64,000 nt of DNA from Streptomyces olivaceoviridis. Its GTDB lineage: Bacteria; Actinomycetota; Actinomycetes; Streptomycetales; Streptomycetaceae. Position 1 is the stretch's first letter. Every line of letters starts with the position of its first letter. The notes beneath the pieces were generated by a model. The model was given only the letters and a program-made list of their open reading frames with translations. It was not told the origin of the DNA and did no database searches. A program made the position numbers and the translations under genes. This document shows, piece after piece, positions 26,932-36,270 of the stretch. The stretch is taken from positions 1 through 64,000 of the forward strand of contig NZ_BMUI01000019.1 of the NCBI RefSeq assembly GCF_014650115.1, written 5' to 3'.

Positions 26932-27187
26932 ATGCAGAGGACCACGCCGCCGCGCCCGCTCGATGTCGAGGCGCTCTTCCCGGAACTGGCCGCCTACCGG
27001 GGAACGACGACACGGCTGCACCCCCCGGCCGGGCAGGCCGGGTGCCACGGCCGGTTCCGTGGGCGGCCCCCTGCTGTGGCCGGCGGACGAGCCCTGGCCG
27101 GTGTGCGGCGAGGCCCATGACCGCGGGCGGGGCCGGCGGCCGGCGGACATCCACCGGCGGCGGCAGGTCCGCTGGAGCATCCAGTAG
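26932..27187 (+). pseudogene. frameshifted and truncated remnant (SVGGPLLWPADEPWPVC family)
   Basis: From the ATG at 26932 the frame reads MQRTTPPRPLDVEALFPELA and on to RLHP. The continuation SVGGPLLWPADEPWPVCGEA lies in the next frame. Removing one C from the six-C run at 27021-27026 joins both parts into one sensible protein. The frame stops at 27187 after about 84 residues. I recall this N-terminus from longer Streptomyces proteins of unknown function, so the C-terminus also seems lost. A sequencing error in the C run could explain the shift but not the early end. It lies tail to tail with the sigma factor gene. Confidence 0.6.
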
Positions 27188-27214
27188 CGACCCGGCCTTC
27201 AGGACCCGGGCGCC

Positions 27215-28360
27215 TCAGTGGCGCCGGCGGGCGTTGAGGCGGGCGGCCTGGCGTGTGAGGTGGTCGCGTTCGGCGAGGTGGGGGGCGCGGTGGGCCGCTT
27301 CGGCGTACAGCCGCGCCGCCGTCTCCAGGTCGCCGTCGCGTTCGTGCAGGTAGGCCGCTACGGCGGTGTGGCGGGGCAGTGAGCCGTCCAGCTCGGCGAG
27401 TGCCGCGAGGCCGGCGCGCGGACCGTCGGCCTCGCCGACGGCCACGGCGCGGTTGAGCCGGACGACCGGGTTGTCGGCCAGGCGCAGGAGTTCGTCGTAC
27501 CACTCCACGATCTGCACCCAGTCGGTCTCCTCGGCGGTGGGCGCGTCGGCGTGCAGGGCGGCGATGGCGGCCTGGGCCTGGAACTCGCCCGGCCGGTCCC
27601 GGGCGAGGGCCGCCTGGAGCATCGCGACGCCCTCGGCGATCAGGCGCGTGTCCCACCGGCCGCGGTCCTGCTCGGCGAGCGGGACCAGGCTGCCGTCGGG
27701 CGCGGTCCGGCCGGCGCGCCGGGCGTGGTGGAGCAGCATCAGGGCGAGCAGCCCCGCCACTTCGGGGTGGTCGGTCCCGGCCGCGAGCTGCCGGGTGAGC
27801 CGGATGGCCTCGGCGGCCAGGTCGACGTCGCCGGAGTAGCCCTCGTTGAAGACCAGGTAGAGGACGCGCAGCACGGTGGCGACGTCGCCGGGCCGGTCGA
27901 ACCGCACGCCGGAGACGGTGCGCTTGGCGCGGCTGATCCTCTGTGCCATCGTCGCCTCGGGCACCAGGTAGGCCCGGGCGATCTGCCGGGTGGTGAGCCC
28001 GCCGACGGCGCGCAGCGTGAGCGCGACCGCGGACGACGGCGTCAGCGACGGGTGGGCGCACAGGAAGTAGAGCCGGAGGGTGTCGTCCACCGTGGGCCCC
28101 GGCCCGGGCGCGGGCTCCTCGCCGGCACGGTCCTCGCGCCGGCGGCGCGCGGTGTCCGCCCGGCTCTGGTCGAGGAACTTGCGCCAGGCCACGGTGACCA
28201 GCCAGCCCTTCGGGTCCCGCGGCGGGTCGGCCGGCCAGCCGCGGACCGCCTCGACCAGCGCGTCCTGGACGGCGTCCTCGGCCGCCGCGAAGTCCGCTCC
28301 GCGGCGCACGAGGAGCGCGAGCACGCCCGGCGTGAGGCTCCTCAGCAGGGCCTCGTCCAT
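27215..28360 (-). CDS. ECF sigma factor with C-terminal extension (ECF42-like)
   Basis: The start is the ATG at 28360, which overlaps the YCII stop (TGATG); 381 residues. Residues about 1-165 hold sigma regions 2 and 4 (FAAAEDAVQDALVEAVRGWP, PKGWLVTVAWRKFLDQSR, TTRQIARAYLVPEATMAQRI). The long tail of about 200 helical residues (DUF6596/TPR-like; HADAPTAEETDWVQIVEWYD) is the mark of ECF42 factors. These are not controlled by a classic anti-sigma factor but pair with a DGPF/YCII protein, as here. The tail is thought to control activity. It transcribes a small regulon that usually includes its own operon. Confidence 0.9.
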   Translation of the reverse strand: MDEALLRSLTPGVLALLVRRGADFAAAEDAVQDALVEAVRGWPADPPRDPKGWLVTVAWRKFLDQSRADTARRRREDRAGEEPAPGPGPTVDDTLRLYFLCAHPSLTPSSAVALTLRAVGGLTTRQIARAYLVPEATMAQRISRAKRTVSGVRFDRPGDVATVLRVLYLVFNEGYSGDVDLAAEAIRLTRQLAAGTDHPEVAGLLALMLLHHARRAGRTAPDGSLVPLAEQDRGRWDTRLIAEGVAMLQAALARDRPGEFQAQAAIAALHADAPTAEETDWVQIVEWYDELLRLADNPVVRLNRAVAVGEADGPRAGLAALAELDGSLPRHTAVAAYLHERDGDLETAARLYAEAAHRAPHLAERDHLTRQAARLNARRRH

Positions 28361-28773
28361 CAATGGCACTCGGTGCCGGTGGGCGTCGCGCTCAGGAACG
28401 GGCGCAGCTCCAGCCACTCGTGGATCGGCTTGCCGCCCGCTCCGGGGGCGGCCGACAGCTCCCCGGCCAGCTCGACGGCGCGTTCCTGGCTGTCGACGTC
28501 GATCACCATCCAGCCGGCGATGAGGTCCTTGGTCTCGGCGAAGGGGCCGTCGGTGACCGGCGGGCGCCCTTCACCGTCGTACCGGACCCACGTGCCCTCG
28601 GGGGCGAGGGCCTGGCCGTCGACGAACTCGCCGGACTCCTCCAGCCGGGCCGCGAAGTCCCGCATGTACTGGACGTGTGCCGAGATCTCCTCCGGCGTCC
28701 ACTGGTCCATGGGCACGTCGTTGACCGCCGCCGGAGCGCCGCGGTAGTGCTTGAGCAGCAGGTACTTGGCCAT
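28360..28773 (-). CDS. YCII/DGPF-family protein
   Basis: The 137-residue protein has the DGPFAETKDLIAGW motif near residue 74, which names the DGPF family, plus MAKYLLLKHYRG at the start. It is the partner gene of ECF42 sigma factors, and its stop overlaps the sigma start by one base. AGGAGAAGC precedes the ATG at 28773. The biochemical role of DGPF proteins is not settled; they resemble small ferredoxin-like YCII enzymes. Confidence 0.9.
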   Translation of the reverse strand: MAKYLLLKHYRGAPAAVNDVPMDQWTPEEISAHVQYMRDFAARLEESGEFVDGQALAPEGTWVRYDGEGRPPVTDGPFAETKDLIAGWMVIDVDSQERAVELAGELSAAPGAGGKPIHEWLELRPFLSATPTGTECH

Positions 28774-29039
28774 GGTGCTTCTCCTCGGTGCTGGTGCGAC
28801 CCATTGTGGCCGCGCTCACCCCTGGGACGGAGCCGGTCACGGGTTCTCGACATCACCGCCCGGATATTTTTCCGCCGGGGCCTGCGGGCCGGTGTCCGTT
28901 CCGGCTCCGGAACCGGGTGAAGCGGATCGGCCGAACGTCCGAACACCCGGGCCGCCGGTGTGTGACGCCATGCGGTTCGCTGGAAGGTACCGTTCGCTGC
29001 GTGACCCGTTGACAACCCGTACGAGGGAGGCGCGGGGGC

Positions 29040-30737
29040 ATGGACTACTACGACCTCGGCAGCCACAGCCGGCGCGTGACCACCTCGTCCGACGAGGCGC
29101 AGACCTGGTTCGACCGCGGGTTGAACTGGACGTACGCCTTCAACCACGAGGAGGCCGTCCGCTGTTTCGAGGCCGCCGCCGCGGCGGACCCGGACTGTGC
29201 CATGGCCGACTGGGGCCTGGCCTACGCGCTCGGCCCCAACTACAACAAGCCGTGGGAGTTCTTCGACGGTCAGGACCTGGAGCGGACGGTGGAGCGGGCG
29301 CACGCCGCCGTGCGGCGCGCACACGCGAAGGCGGCCGGCGCCACCCCGGTCGAGCGGGCCCTCGTCGGCGCGCTGGGTGCCCGCTACCCACGGTCCCGGG
29401 CCCCGGACGCCGAGGACTGTTCCGTGTGGAACGCCGCCTACGCCGACAGCATGCGGGCCGCCCACCGACTGGCCGACGGCGACCTCGACGTGGCCACCCT
29501 GTACGCCGACGCCCTGATGAGCCTCACGCCCTGGCGGCTCTGGGACATCCGTTCGGGCCGTCCGGCCCCCGGCGCGCGCACCACCGAGGCGAAGGCGGTC
29601 CTTGAGCAGGCCCTCGCCACCCGGGCGGGAGCCCGGCACCCGGGGCTGCTCCACCTGTACGTCCACCTGATGGAGATGTCCCCGACGCCCGAGGCCGCCC
29701 TGCCGGCGGGTGACCGGCTGCGCGGTCTGGTGCCGGACGCGGGCCATCTCCAGCACATGCCGTCCCACCTGGAAGTGCTCTGCGGCGACTACCGCCGGGT
29801 GATCTCCGACAACACCGAGGCGATCACGGCCGACGAGAGGTTCCGTGCCCGTGCGGGCGCGATGAACTTCTACACCCTGTACCGGTGTCACAACCTCCAC
29901 TTCAAGATCTACGGCGCGATGTTCCTCGGCCGCTTCCAGGACGCCGTCGAAACGGCGGACCGGCTGGAGGCCGCCGTACCCGAGGAGCTGCTGCGTGTGG
30001 AGAGCCCGCCCATGGCGGACTGGCTGGAGGGTTTCCTCGCGATGCGGGTGCACGTGCTCGTCCGCTTCGGCCGCTGGGACGACATCCTGCGCCTGCCGCT
30101 GCCCGCCGACGCCCGGCTCCACTGCGTCACGACGGCGATGCTGCGGTACGCGCGCGGGGTCGCCCTCTCGGCCACGGGCCGGACCGACGAGGCCGACACG
30201 GAACGCGCGCTGTTCCACGAGGCGGTCGCCCGGGTGCCGGAGACCCGGATGCTGTTCAACAACACCTGTACGGACATCCTCGCCATCGCGGCACAGATGC
30301 TGGACGGCGAGCTGGACTACCGCAAGGGGAGGTACGAGGCGGCGTTCGCGGCGCTGCGCCGGTCGATCGAGCTGGACGACGGTCTGCCGTACGACGAGCC
30401 GTGGGGCTGGATGCAGCCCACCCGGCACGCCTACGGCGCCCTGCTCCTCGAACAGGGCCTGGTCGCGGAGGCCGAGGCCGTCTACCGTGCCGACCTCGGA
30501 CTCGACGACACGCTCCCCCGCCCGCTGCAACACCCCGGCAACGTCTGGGCGTTGCACGGACTCCACGAGTGCCTGGTGCGGCTCGGCAAGGAGGGGGAGG
30601 CGCGGATCGTGGCCCAGCAGCTGAAGATCGCCGCGGCGCTGGCGGACGTACCGGTCGAGGCGTCCTGCTTCTGCCGCCTCCAGACCGTCGCCGCGGGCTC
30701 CGCGCCCCGGCACGGCTGCTGCGCCGAGGAGGACTGA
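29040..30737 (+). CDS. TPR-repeat protein with Cys-rich tail
   Basis: The 565-residue cytoplasmic protein starts at the ATG at 29040, after GGGAGG. It is helical throughout, with TPR-like units such as AQTWFDRGLNWTYAFNHEEA and YRKGRYEAAFAALRRSIELD. No enzyme motif is visible. The C-terminus carries CFCRLQ and HGCCAEED; these Cys and His residues could bind a metal. It is divergent to the DGPF/ECF42 pair with 266 bases between, which may hold shared regulation. A protein-interaction role is likely, and no partner can be named. Confidence 0.8.
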   Translation: MDYYDLGSHSRRVTTSSDEAQTWFDRGLNWTYAFNHEEAVRCFEAAAAADPDCAMADWGLAYALGPNYNKPWEFFDGQDLERTVERAHAAVRRAHAKAAGATPVERALVGALGARYPRSRAPDAEDCSVWNAAYADSMRAAHRLADGDLDVATLYADALMSLTPWRLWDIRSGRPAPGARTTEAKAVLEQALATRAGARHPGLLHLYVHLMEMSPTPEAALPAGDRLRGLVPDAGHLQHMPSHLEVLCGDYRRVISDNTEAITADERFRARAGAMNFYTLYRCHNLHFKIYGAMFLGRFQDAVETADRLEAAVPEELLRVESPPMADWLEGFLAMRVHVLVRFGRWDDILRLPLPADARLHCVTTAMLRYARGVALSATGRTDEADTERALFHEAVARVPETRMLFNNTCTDILAIAAQMLDGELDYRKGRYEAAFAALRRSIELDDGLPYDEPWGWMQPTRHAYGALLLEQGLVAEAEAVYRADLGLDDTLPRPLQHPGNVWALHGLHECLVRLGKEGEARIVAQQLKIAAALADVPVEASCFCRLQTVAAGSAPRHGCCAEED

Positions 30738-30840
30738 CCGTCGAGTACGGCTCCGGCGGGGACGGGAGCAGGTCCGTGCGCGGCTGGTCCGGGCGGCGGG
30801 CGGGCCCTGTGCGGGTGCGGGGGGCCTGCTCGGGGCGCCG

Positions 30841-31024
30841 GGACCGGCTCGTTCACCGACGCGCCGCCGGTCGTCCTGCCCGCGGCGTCGGTCGTCGGGC
30901 AGGCACCCGGCTCGACCGTCCTCGCCCGCACGCCGAACGGCGCGAGGGCGAGGGGGAGGGCGAGGGCGGCGGTGAACCCCTCGACGGCCATCCTGCTCGC
31001 CTCGCGGACGGCCGAGAGCGGCAT
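30841..31024 (-). pseudogene. C-terminal relic of a short-chain dehydrogenase
   Basis: On the minus strand, MPLSAVREASRMAVEGFTAA continues into LAPFGVRARTVEPGACPTTD. This matches the helix after the SDR active site and the following beta strand (usual form ASKFALEGL ... VEPGAF). The Tyr-x-x-x-Lys pair reads R-x-x-x-R here, no Rossmann half exists upstream, and the frame runs on into nonsense. It is a decayed fragment in the 324-base gap between the TPR and MFS genes. Confidence 0.55.
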
Positions 31025-31061
31025 GCGGTCCAGCGCGCAGCGACCGCGAGGTCCTCAGGCG

Positions 31062-32330
31062 TCAGGTGCGGACCGGTGCCGGTTCCCGCTCGGGGAGGGA
31101 CGTTGCCGCGCGGCGCGGGAGCAGCAGCGGGGTCGCCAGCAGGAACACGCCGGCCAGGCCGATGGCCGTACGCGGGCCGAGCAGGCTGCCCACGATTCCC
31201 CAGACGGCCGTCAGGAGCGCGGTCGACCCCTTGGTCGTCACCGTCCAGGCGGTCAGCGTGCGGGCGACCCGGTCGGTCGCGGTGCGCTCCAGACGGTAGG
31301 TGGCGGACACGGGGTTGAACACCGCGCAGCAGAAGATGAGGCCGAGTTCGACGCCCATCACCAGCAGCAGTCCTCCGGTGCCCGGCCCGGTGAAGGCCAG
31401 GCCGACGGACCACACGGCGCGCAGCGTCCCGGACACGACCAGGACGCGGTGCTGCCCGAACCGGGCGGCGAGCGGGCGGGCCAGCCGTGAGCCGAGCAGC
31501 CCGCCGATCGAGGGCGCGGCGAAGGCGAGGCCGTACTGCCACGGCGTGAACCCGAGCCGGCCGAGCATCAGGACGGCCAGCAGCGGATCGGCGGCCATCA
31601 CCAGGCCGTTGAACACGGCGGTGTTGAAGAACAGCGGACGCAGCGTCGCGTCGGCGAGGATGTACCGCCAGCCGTCGAGCAGGTCCCCGGCCCGCATGCG
31701 CGCGGCCCGTCGGCGCTCGGGCGGCGGCTCCTGCCCGCCCATCGCGCACAGGCCCAGGGCCGAGAGCAGGTAGCTCACCGCGTCGGCCACCACCGTCGCC
31801 ACCGGACCGAGCAGCCCGGTCGCCGCGCCGCCCAGCGGCGGTCCGATGATCGTGGTGGTCCAGGACGTGGACTCGAACCGCGCGTTGGCGACGAACAGGT
31901 CCCCGGCCGGCAGCAGCGTCTTCAGGTACGCGCCGGAGGCGGCGCGGAAGGTGATGTCGGCCGCCGCGACGACGACCGAGACCAGCAGGAGCTGGAGGAA
32001 GGTGAGCGCGCCGAGCGCGAACGCGGTGGGGATCGTCAGCAGTGCCGCACACCGCACCAGGTCCATCGCGATCAGCACGGGCCGCTTGCGGCGGAACTCC
32101 ACCCACGGGCCGAGCGGCACCGCCACGGCCGCGCCCACCGCGGCGCCCACGGAGGAGAGCGCGGCGACCTCGGCCGGTCCGGCGTGCAGCACGCGGACGG
32201 CGATCAGCGGGAAGGCGCCGAAGGCGAGCCAGGTGCCGAGCGCGCTGGTCCCGTACGCTCCCCAGAGCCATCCGAACCGCCGCCCCAGCCGGCGTCCGGG
32301 CAACTGGTCCAGCCGGTGTCCGCTCCTCAT
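31062..32330 (-). CDS. MFS transporter
   Basis: The 422-residue protein has about 12 hydrophobic segments, and a cytoplasmic head begins with MRSGHRLDQLPGRR. WVEFRRKRPVLIAMDLVRCA carries the loop 2-3 signature of macrolide/enterobactin-type (MFS_3-like) exporters. It is divergent from a LysR gene with 134 bases between them, containing a palindrome. The LysR product probably controls it. The substrate is unknown; drug export is the usual role of this branch. Confidence 0.9.
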   Translation of the reverse strand: MRSGHRLDQLPGRRLGRRFGWLWGAYGTSALGTWLAFGAFPLIAVRVLHAGPAEVAALSSVGAAVGAAVAVPLGPWVEFRRKRPVLIAMDLVRCAALLTIPTAFALGALTFLQLLLVSVVVAAADITFRAASGAYLKTLLPAGDLFVANARFESTSWTTTIIGPPLGGAATGLLGPVATVVADAVSYLLSALGLCAMGGQEPPPERRRAARMRAGDLLDGWRYILADATLRPLFFNTAVFNGLVMAADPLLAVLMLGRLGFTPWQYGLAFAAPSIGGLLGSRLARPLAARFGQHRVLVVSGTLRAVWSVGLAFTGPGTGGLLLVMGVELGLIFCCAVFNPVSATYRLERTATDRVARTLTAWTVTTKGSTALLTAVWGIVGSLLGPRTAIGLAGVFLLATPLLLPRRAATSLPEREPAPVRT

Positions 32331-32428
32331 GCCCGACGTCCCCTCGCCTTCCTCCGCACAACCGGTCCGCGACCGGAAGCATCAAAGCGGGCTCTCCGAG
32401 CAGGGATCAAACAACCACAGCGCCGTCA

Positions 32429-32449
32429 GCCACAACCGCCGGTTGTGGC
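32429..32449. promoter_or_regulatory. perfect 9-bp palindrome at LysR/MFS promoters
   Basis: GCCACAACC and GGTTGTGGC flank a 3-base centre, 16 bases before the LysR start. A related half (ACAACCACAG) lies at 32411-32420. The site could bind the LysR protein and control both divergent genes. Confidence 0.6.
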
Positions 32450-32464
32450 CCTAGGGTGGTCGGC

Positions 32465-33400
32465 ATGGACCTCGACACCGTCCGGACCTTCGTCGCCGCC
32501 GCCGACGCGGGGCAGTTCCAGGAGGCCGCCGCCGAACTGGCGGTCACCCAGCAGGCCGTCTCCAAGCGCATCGCCGCGCTGGAGCGCACCCTCGGGGTAC
32601 GGCTGTTCACCCGCACTCCGCGCGGCGCCGAGCTCACCATCGACGGGCAGGCGTTCCTGCCCCACGCGCGCGAACTGCTCCGCGTCGCCGAGCGCGCGGT
32701 CGCCTCCGTACGCACCGGCCGCCGCCCGCTGCGCGTCGACGTGATCGCCTCGCGCGGCGCGGCGACCGGCCTGATGCGCGGGTTCCACCGGGCGCACCCG
32801 GAGATCGACCTCGACGTGGTGATGCTCTTCGACATCGAGACGGCCGTCGCCGCCCTCCGCTCGGGCACGATCGACGCGTCCTTCCGCGCCGTCGCCGCGC
32901 CCGGCCGGCCCCTCCCCGAGGACATCGAGTCCGTCCGGGTGCTCGACGAACCGCTCCAGCTCCTCACCGGCCCCGGCCACGCGCTGGCGGGTGCCCGGTC
33001 GGTGCCTCTCGCCCGGCTCGCCGGGCACCGGATCTGGATGCCCGGCATCGTCCCCGGTACCGAGTGGGCCGCCTACTACGACGACCTCATCGCCGAGTTC
33101 GGTCTCACCATCGAGGCGACCGGCCCCAACTTCGGCTCCGACGCGCTCCTCGACACCGTCGCGGACACCCCGGCGCTGGCCACCTTCATGGGCGAGCACA
33201 CCAGCCTCGTCTGGCCCGCCGGCCTCGGCCTGCGCCGCATCCCGGTGACCGACCCGACGCCCGTCTACCCGCACTCGCTGCTCTGGCACCGCGACAACCC
33301 CCACCCGGCACTGGCCCTCCTCCGCGACCACCTCGCCACGACGACGGCCGGCCACGCCGCCGCCGGAACCTGGACGCCGGGCTGGGTGCTTCCACGCTGA
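32465..33400 (+). CDS. LysR-family transcriptional regulator
   Basis: The 311-residue protein has an N-terminal LysR helix-turn-helix (residues 1-60, DLDTVRTFVAAADAGQFQEA, LAVTQQAVSKRIAALERTLG) and a two-lobed effector domain. The ATG at 32465 is chosen because the HTH begins there. It is divergent to the MFS gene, so it may activate or repress it on binding the exported compound. The palindrome just upstream is a candidate site. Confidence 0.92.
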   Translation: MDLDTVRTFVAAADAGQFQEAAAELAVTQQAVSKRIAALERTLGVRLFTRTPRGAELTIDGQAFLPHARELLRVAERAVASVRTGRRPLRVDVIASRGAATGLMRGFHRAHPEIDLDVVMLFDIETAVAALRSGTIDASFRAVAAPGRPLPEDIESVRVLDEPLQLLTGPGHALAGARSVPLARLAGHRIWMPGIVPGTEWAAYYDDLIAEFGLTIEATGPNFGSDALLDTVADTPALATFMGEHTSLVWPAGLGLRRIPVTDPTPVYPHSLLWHRDNPHPALALLRDHLATTTAGHAAAGTWTPGWVLPR

Positions 33401-33518
33401 AACGCGCAGGGCGACGATCACCGGGAACAGGGCGCGGTGCGGCTCGGTGGCTGACCAGGGATAACCTCGGAGGACCTCGAATCGGGCGGTAGCCGCTGGA
33501 ACAGGTCTCGCGCGGGTG

Positions 33519-34395
33519 ATGGCGCACTGCGGGGGCAGCCCGTCAGCAGCCGTGCACCATCTGGCGGGTGCCATCGCCGCCGCACCCGAGAACCCCGAGC
33601 CCTATGCGGTCCTCGCCGAGTTGTGGGCGGACGGGCCGTCGGAGCTCGCCGAGGTCGTTCAGGGTGCCGACTCCTTGAGGACGGTACTGGCGCGGTCGTA
33701 CATCAGCTTCCTTGAGGGGGACATGGACGGCGCGGCGATGGCGATCGGGTCGGTCACGGGTGTGCGGCCCGACATCGCATCGGCCGAAGCCCCCTGGTTC
33801 AGCGACGCGCGGTTCCTCGGTGGGGTGAGCGCCGACGCGCTGGCCGAGGCCGCGATGCGGACGATGGACTACGACCATGGTCTGGACACCGAAAGCATGC
33901 GGGAACGGTTCCGGCCTGGCGATCCTGCTGCGGGCATGCGGTCTCACCGATGCGTCGTTCGCCCTCTGCGACCGGGCGGACTCCGTTGGGCGGATCATGC
34001 TGACGGAGGTCGTGCGAGCGGGCACGTGGCGCACACTGGGTGATCTTCAGCAGACCGTGGCGGCGTTCGAGCGGGCTCTCGCCCTGGACCCGGCCAACTG
34101 GTCGCTCTACCTCGACCTGGCCGATGTGCGTGCCGAGCAGGGCGACTTCGCCTCTGCGGTCCGGCTGGTCGATCAGGGGAGGGGGTACGAGCCGGCTGAG
34201 CTCTCCCTGCGCGCGGCCGGGGCCGCCTACCGTGCTCGACTGACCGGCTCGCCTGCCGATCTGAGCGAACTCGTCGAACTCGCGCCGGATCTGCCGAACG
34301 ACTCGTACCGGGACCTGCTGTTTGATCACGCGTGTGCTGGTCCCGCGCTGCCTGCCGAACTCGTGGCCGCGGCCCGGCGCGTCCAGACCGGCTGA
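33519..34395 (+). pseudogene. TPR-like gene broken by frameshift near 33.91 kb
   Basis: The first part runs in one frame from the GTG/ATG at 33516/33519 and is protein-like (AAAPENPEPYAVLAELWADG, VLARSYISFLEGDMDGAAM) until about 33912. The good reading then continues in another frame (GLAILLRACGLTDASFALCD, FERALALDPANWSLYLDLAD) to the stop at 34395. Each frame turns into nonsense beyond the junction. The joined protein would be a TPR regulator-like protein of about 290 residues. There is no clear ribosome site at the start, so the N-terminus may also be lost. A sequencing error is possible, but a short deletion at the junction looks likely. Confidence 0.65.
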
Positions 34396-34416
34396 GGCCC
34401 CGCTCCTCCACGAGCG

Positions 34417-34434
34417 GCGGCCCGGCCGGGCCGC
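34417..34434. terminator. 18-bp palindrome between convergent genes
   Basis: GCGGCCCGG and CCGGGCCGC form a perfect palindrome, and outer GAGGCC/GGCCTC arms add to the stem. It lies between the broken TPR gene and the glycosidase, which converge. It could work as a bidirectional terminator. Confidence 0.6.
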
Positions 34435-34442
34435 GGCCTCGG

Positions 34443-36077
34443 TCAGTGGGCCGCCGGCAGGACCTGGACGGTGTCTCCGACCGGGCGTTCGCCGGTGGCG
34501 TCGGACGGGGTGTTGACCAGCGTGCCGCCGACGGCCATCGCGGTGGAGCCGCCGCCGTCGAGGTTCATCGCCTGCACGGCGCCGAGCGACTTCATGAAGG
34601 CGGCGGCCTCGTAGAGGGTGAACCCCTCGCTGCCGTTCGTCAGCCGCCCGTCCACCGTCGCGAGGATCAGCCGGCCCCGCCCGTCGACGCCCGCCAGGGT
34701 GCGCGGCTGACGGACGTTGGCCCACGCGTACCCGAAGGAGGTGTACGCGGGGTCGACCACACCCTCGGCGGCGGCGTCGATGTCGATGCGGCCGTCCTTC
34801 ACCAGCGTCGGGGCGGCGCTGACGACGGAGTCGCCGGGTCCGAGCGCGACGCGCCGGCCGTCGGTCGTGCGGACGACCTCGCCGACCTTGATACGGCCGG
34901 ACGGCCCGGCGTGCGCCGTCAGCCAGTCGGCGGCCCGGCCGATGCCTTGCAGCACGTGCCCGCCCACGGGGACGCGACCGCCCCGCGCGCCGACGGAGAC
35001 GACCCGCCCGGAGGCGTCCAGCACGGCCTGCACCCCGGGCCCGGTCGGCAGGTCGGCCCGGAAGGCGTCGGTGAACCGGACCATGTCGTCGGCGAGTTGG
35101 CAGGTCACGTCCTGCCAGGGCAGCTCACTGGGCGTGCTGCCGGGCCGGCCGCAGTCCCGGACGGTGCCGGGCACCCGGTTGATGCCCTGGATCCGGTACG
35201 CGGCCTTGCCCGCCCGTGCGGTTAGGGTGCTCGTCAGGTCCGCGATCCGGGCCCTGTGACCGCCGTCCTCGATGACCAGCGCCGAGCGGGAACCGGCCGC
35301 CATCGACTCCCACTCGCCCTCGTACGCGCCGATCCCGGACATGGTGCCCGGCACGCCGTCGCCCGGTGACAGCACGAAGAAGCCACCATTGACCCCGACG
35401 AGCGAGTTCAGCTTCCGCGCCATCGCCGAGGTGGTCTCCCGCTGTGCCACATCGCCGTCGTGCGTGGCTTCGACCGTTCCGTCGAAGGTCTTCGGGTCGA
35501 TCACCGCGACGTGGATGTTCTCCTGGTCGGCCGGCTCCTGGATGTCGTACCCGGTCCAGGACGGAGTCGTACGGAAGCCGGCCGCGGTGACCGCCGACGC
35601 GGCCGCCCGCGCCTCCGCCTGGGTGGCGAAACGGCCGACACGCACCCGGTACCCCATCGTCCCGTGCGGTGTGTCGGCGTAGTCGGGCCACCGCACGCTC
35701 TCCACCCGTGGCCGCAGGCCCGCGTCGGTCAGCTTCCGCGCCGTGTCGTCGGCCCAGGCGCGGGTGGAGACCTCGGCCCAGGTCACGGGCGCGTCCGGGT
35801 CGTTCGCGGTCCACCGGGTCCTGGCCGGCGCCTGCACGGTGACCGTCCAGGCATGTTCCACACCGGGGTGCTGGACGACACCCGTGCGGACCGTGACCCC
35901 GGGGGCGAGGATCCGCGTCGTCCACTGCTCGGTCGTCGTGGTGTGCGCGGATGCGTCCGCCTGTGCCGTACCCGACAGCAAGGCCGGGGCCGTCAGGGCG
36001 AGCACCCCGGCGGTCGCGAGTCCCGCCCGGACACGGGCGGAGCGCCGCTCGGCACCCCGGACGCGGATCTGACGCAT
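34443..36077 (-). CDS. secreted phosphodiester glycosidase (NAGPA-like) with SPOR-like domain
   Basis: The ATG at 36077 is chosen because GAGGTG precedes it and a signal peptide follows (RRSARVRAGLATAGVLALTA, cleaved near AQADA); 544 residues. Residues about 115-190 resemble a SPOR domain (YRVRVGRFATQAEARAAAS). The rest is a phosphodiester-glycosidase domain: VGVNGGFFVLSPGDGVPGTM, GVDGRGRLILATVDG and AMNLDGGGSTAMAVGG. Such enzymes remove GlcNAc or other sugars from phosphodiesters; in bacteria they act at the cell wall or on exopolysaccharides. It stands alone. Confidence 0.9.
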   Translation of the reverse strand: MRQIRVRGAERRSARVRAGLATAGVLALTAPALLSGTAQADASAHTTTTEQWTTRILAPGVTVRTGVVQHPGVEHAWTVTVQAPARTRWTANDPDAPVTWAEVSTRAWADDTARKLTDAGLRPRVESVRWPDYADTPHGTMGYRVRVGRFATQAEARAAASAVTAAGFRTTPSWTGYDIQEPADQENIHVAVIDPKTFDGTVEATHDGDVAQRETTSAMARKLNSLVGVNGGFFVLSPGDGVPGTMSGIGAYEGEWESMAAGSRSALVIEDGGHRARIADLTSTLTARAGKAAYRIQGINRVPGTVRDCGRPGSTPSELPWQDVTCQLADDMVRFTDAFRADLPTGPGVQAVLDASGRVVSVGARGGRVPVGGHVLQGIGRAADWLTAHAGPSGRIKVGEVVRTTDGRRVALGPGDSVVSAAPTLVKDGRIDIDAAAEGVVDPAYTSFGYAWANVRQPRTLAGVDGRGRLILATVDGRLTNGSEGFTLYEAAAFMKSLGAVQAMNLDGGGSTAMAVGGTLVNTPSDATGERPVGDTVQVLPAAH

Positions 36078-36252
36078 GGACCTGCACCTCACGAATCGTC
36101 CGACAGCTTGTCGACAGCGGCCCACTTCACCGGCCGCAGATGACAACCACCGCCTCGCGAACCGACGCTGTCACAACGGCCATGTGAACTCGACGGCGCG
36201 CACCGGCCCTGGCCGACACCCACCGGCATCCGCCCGCCCCGGTGGGACACCC

Positions 36253-36270
36253 GGCGGGTGTTCACCCGCC
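36253..36270 (-). terminator. short hairpin overlapping the GNAT stop
   Basis: GGCGGGTG and CACCCGCC flank TT. The acetyltransferase stop codon lies inside this stem. It may end that transcript, but the stem is short. Confidence 0.45.
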
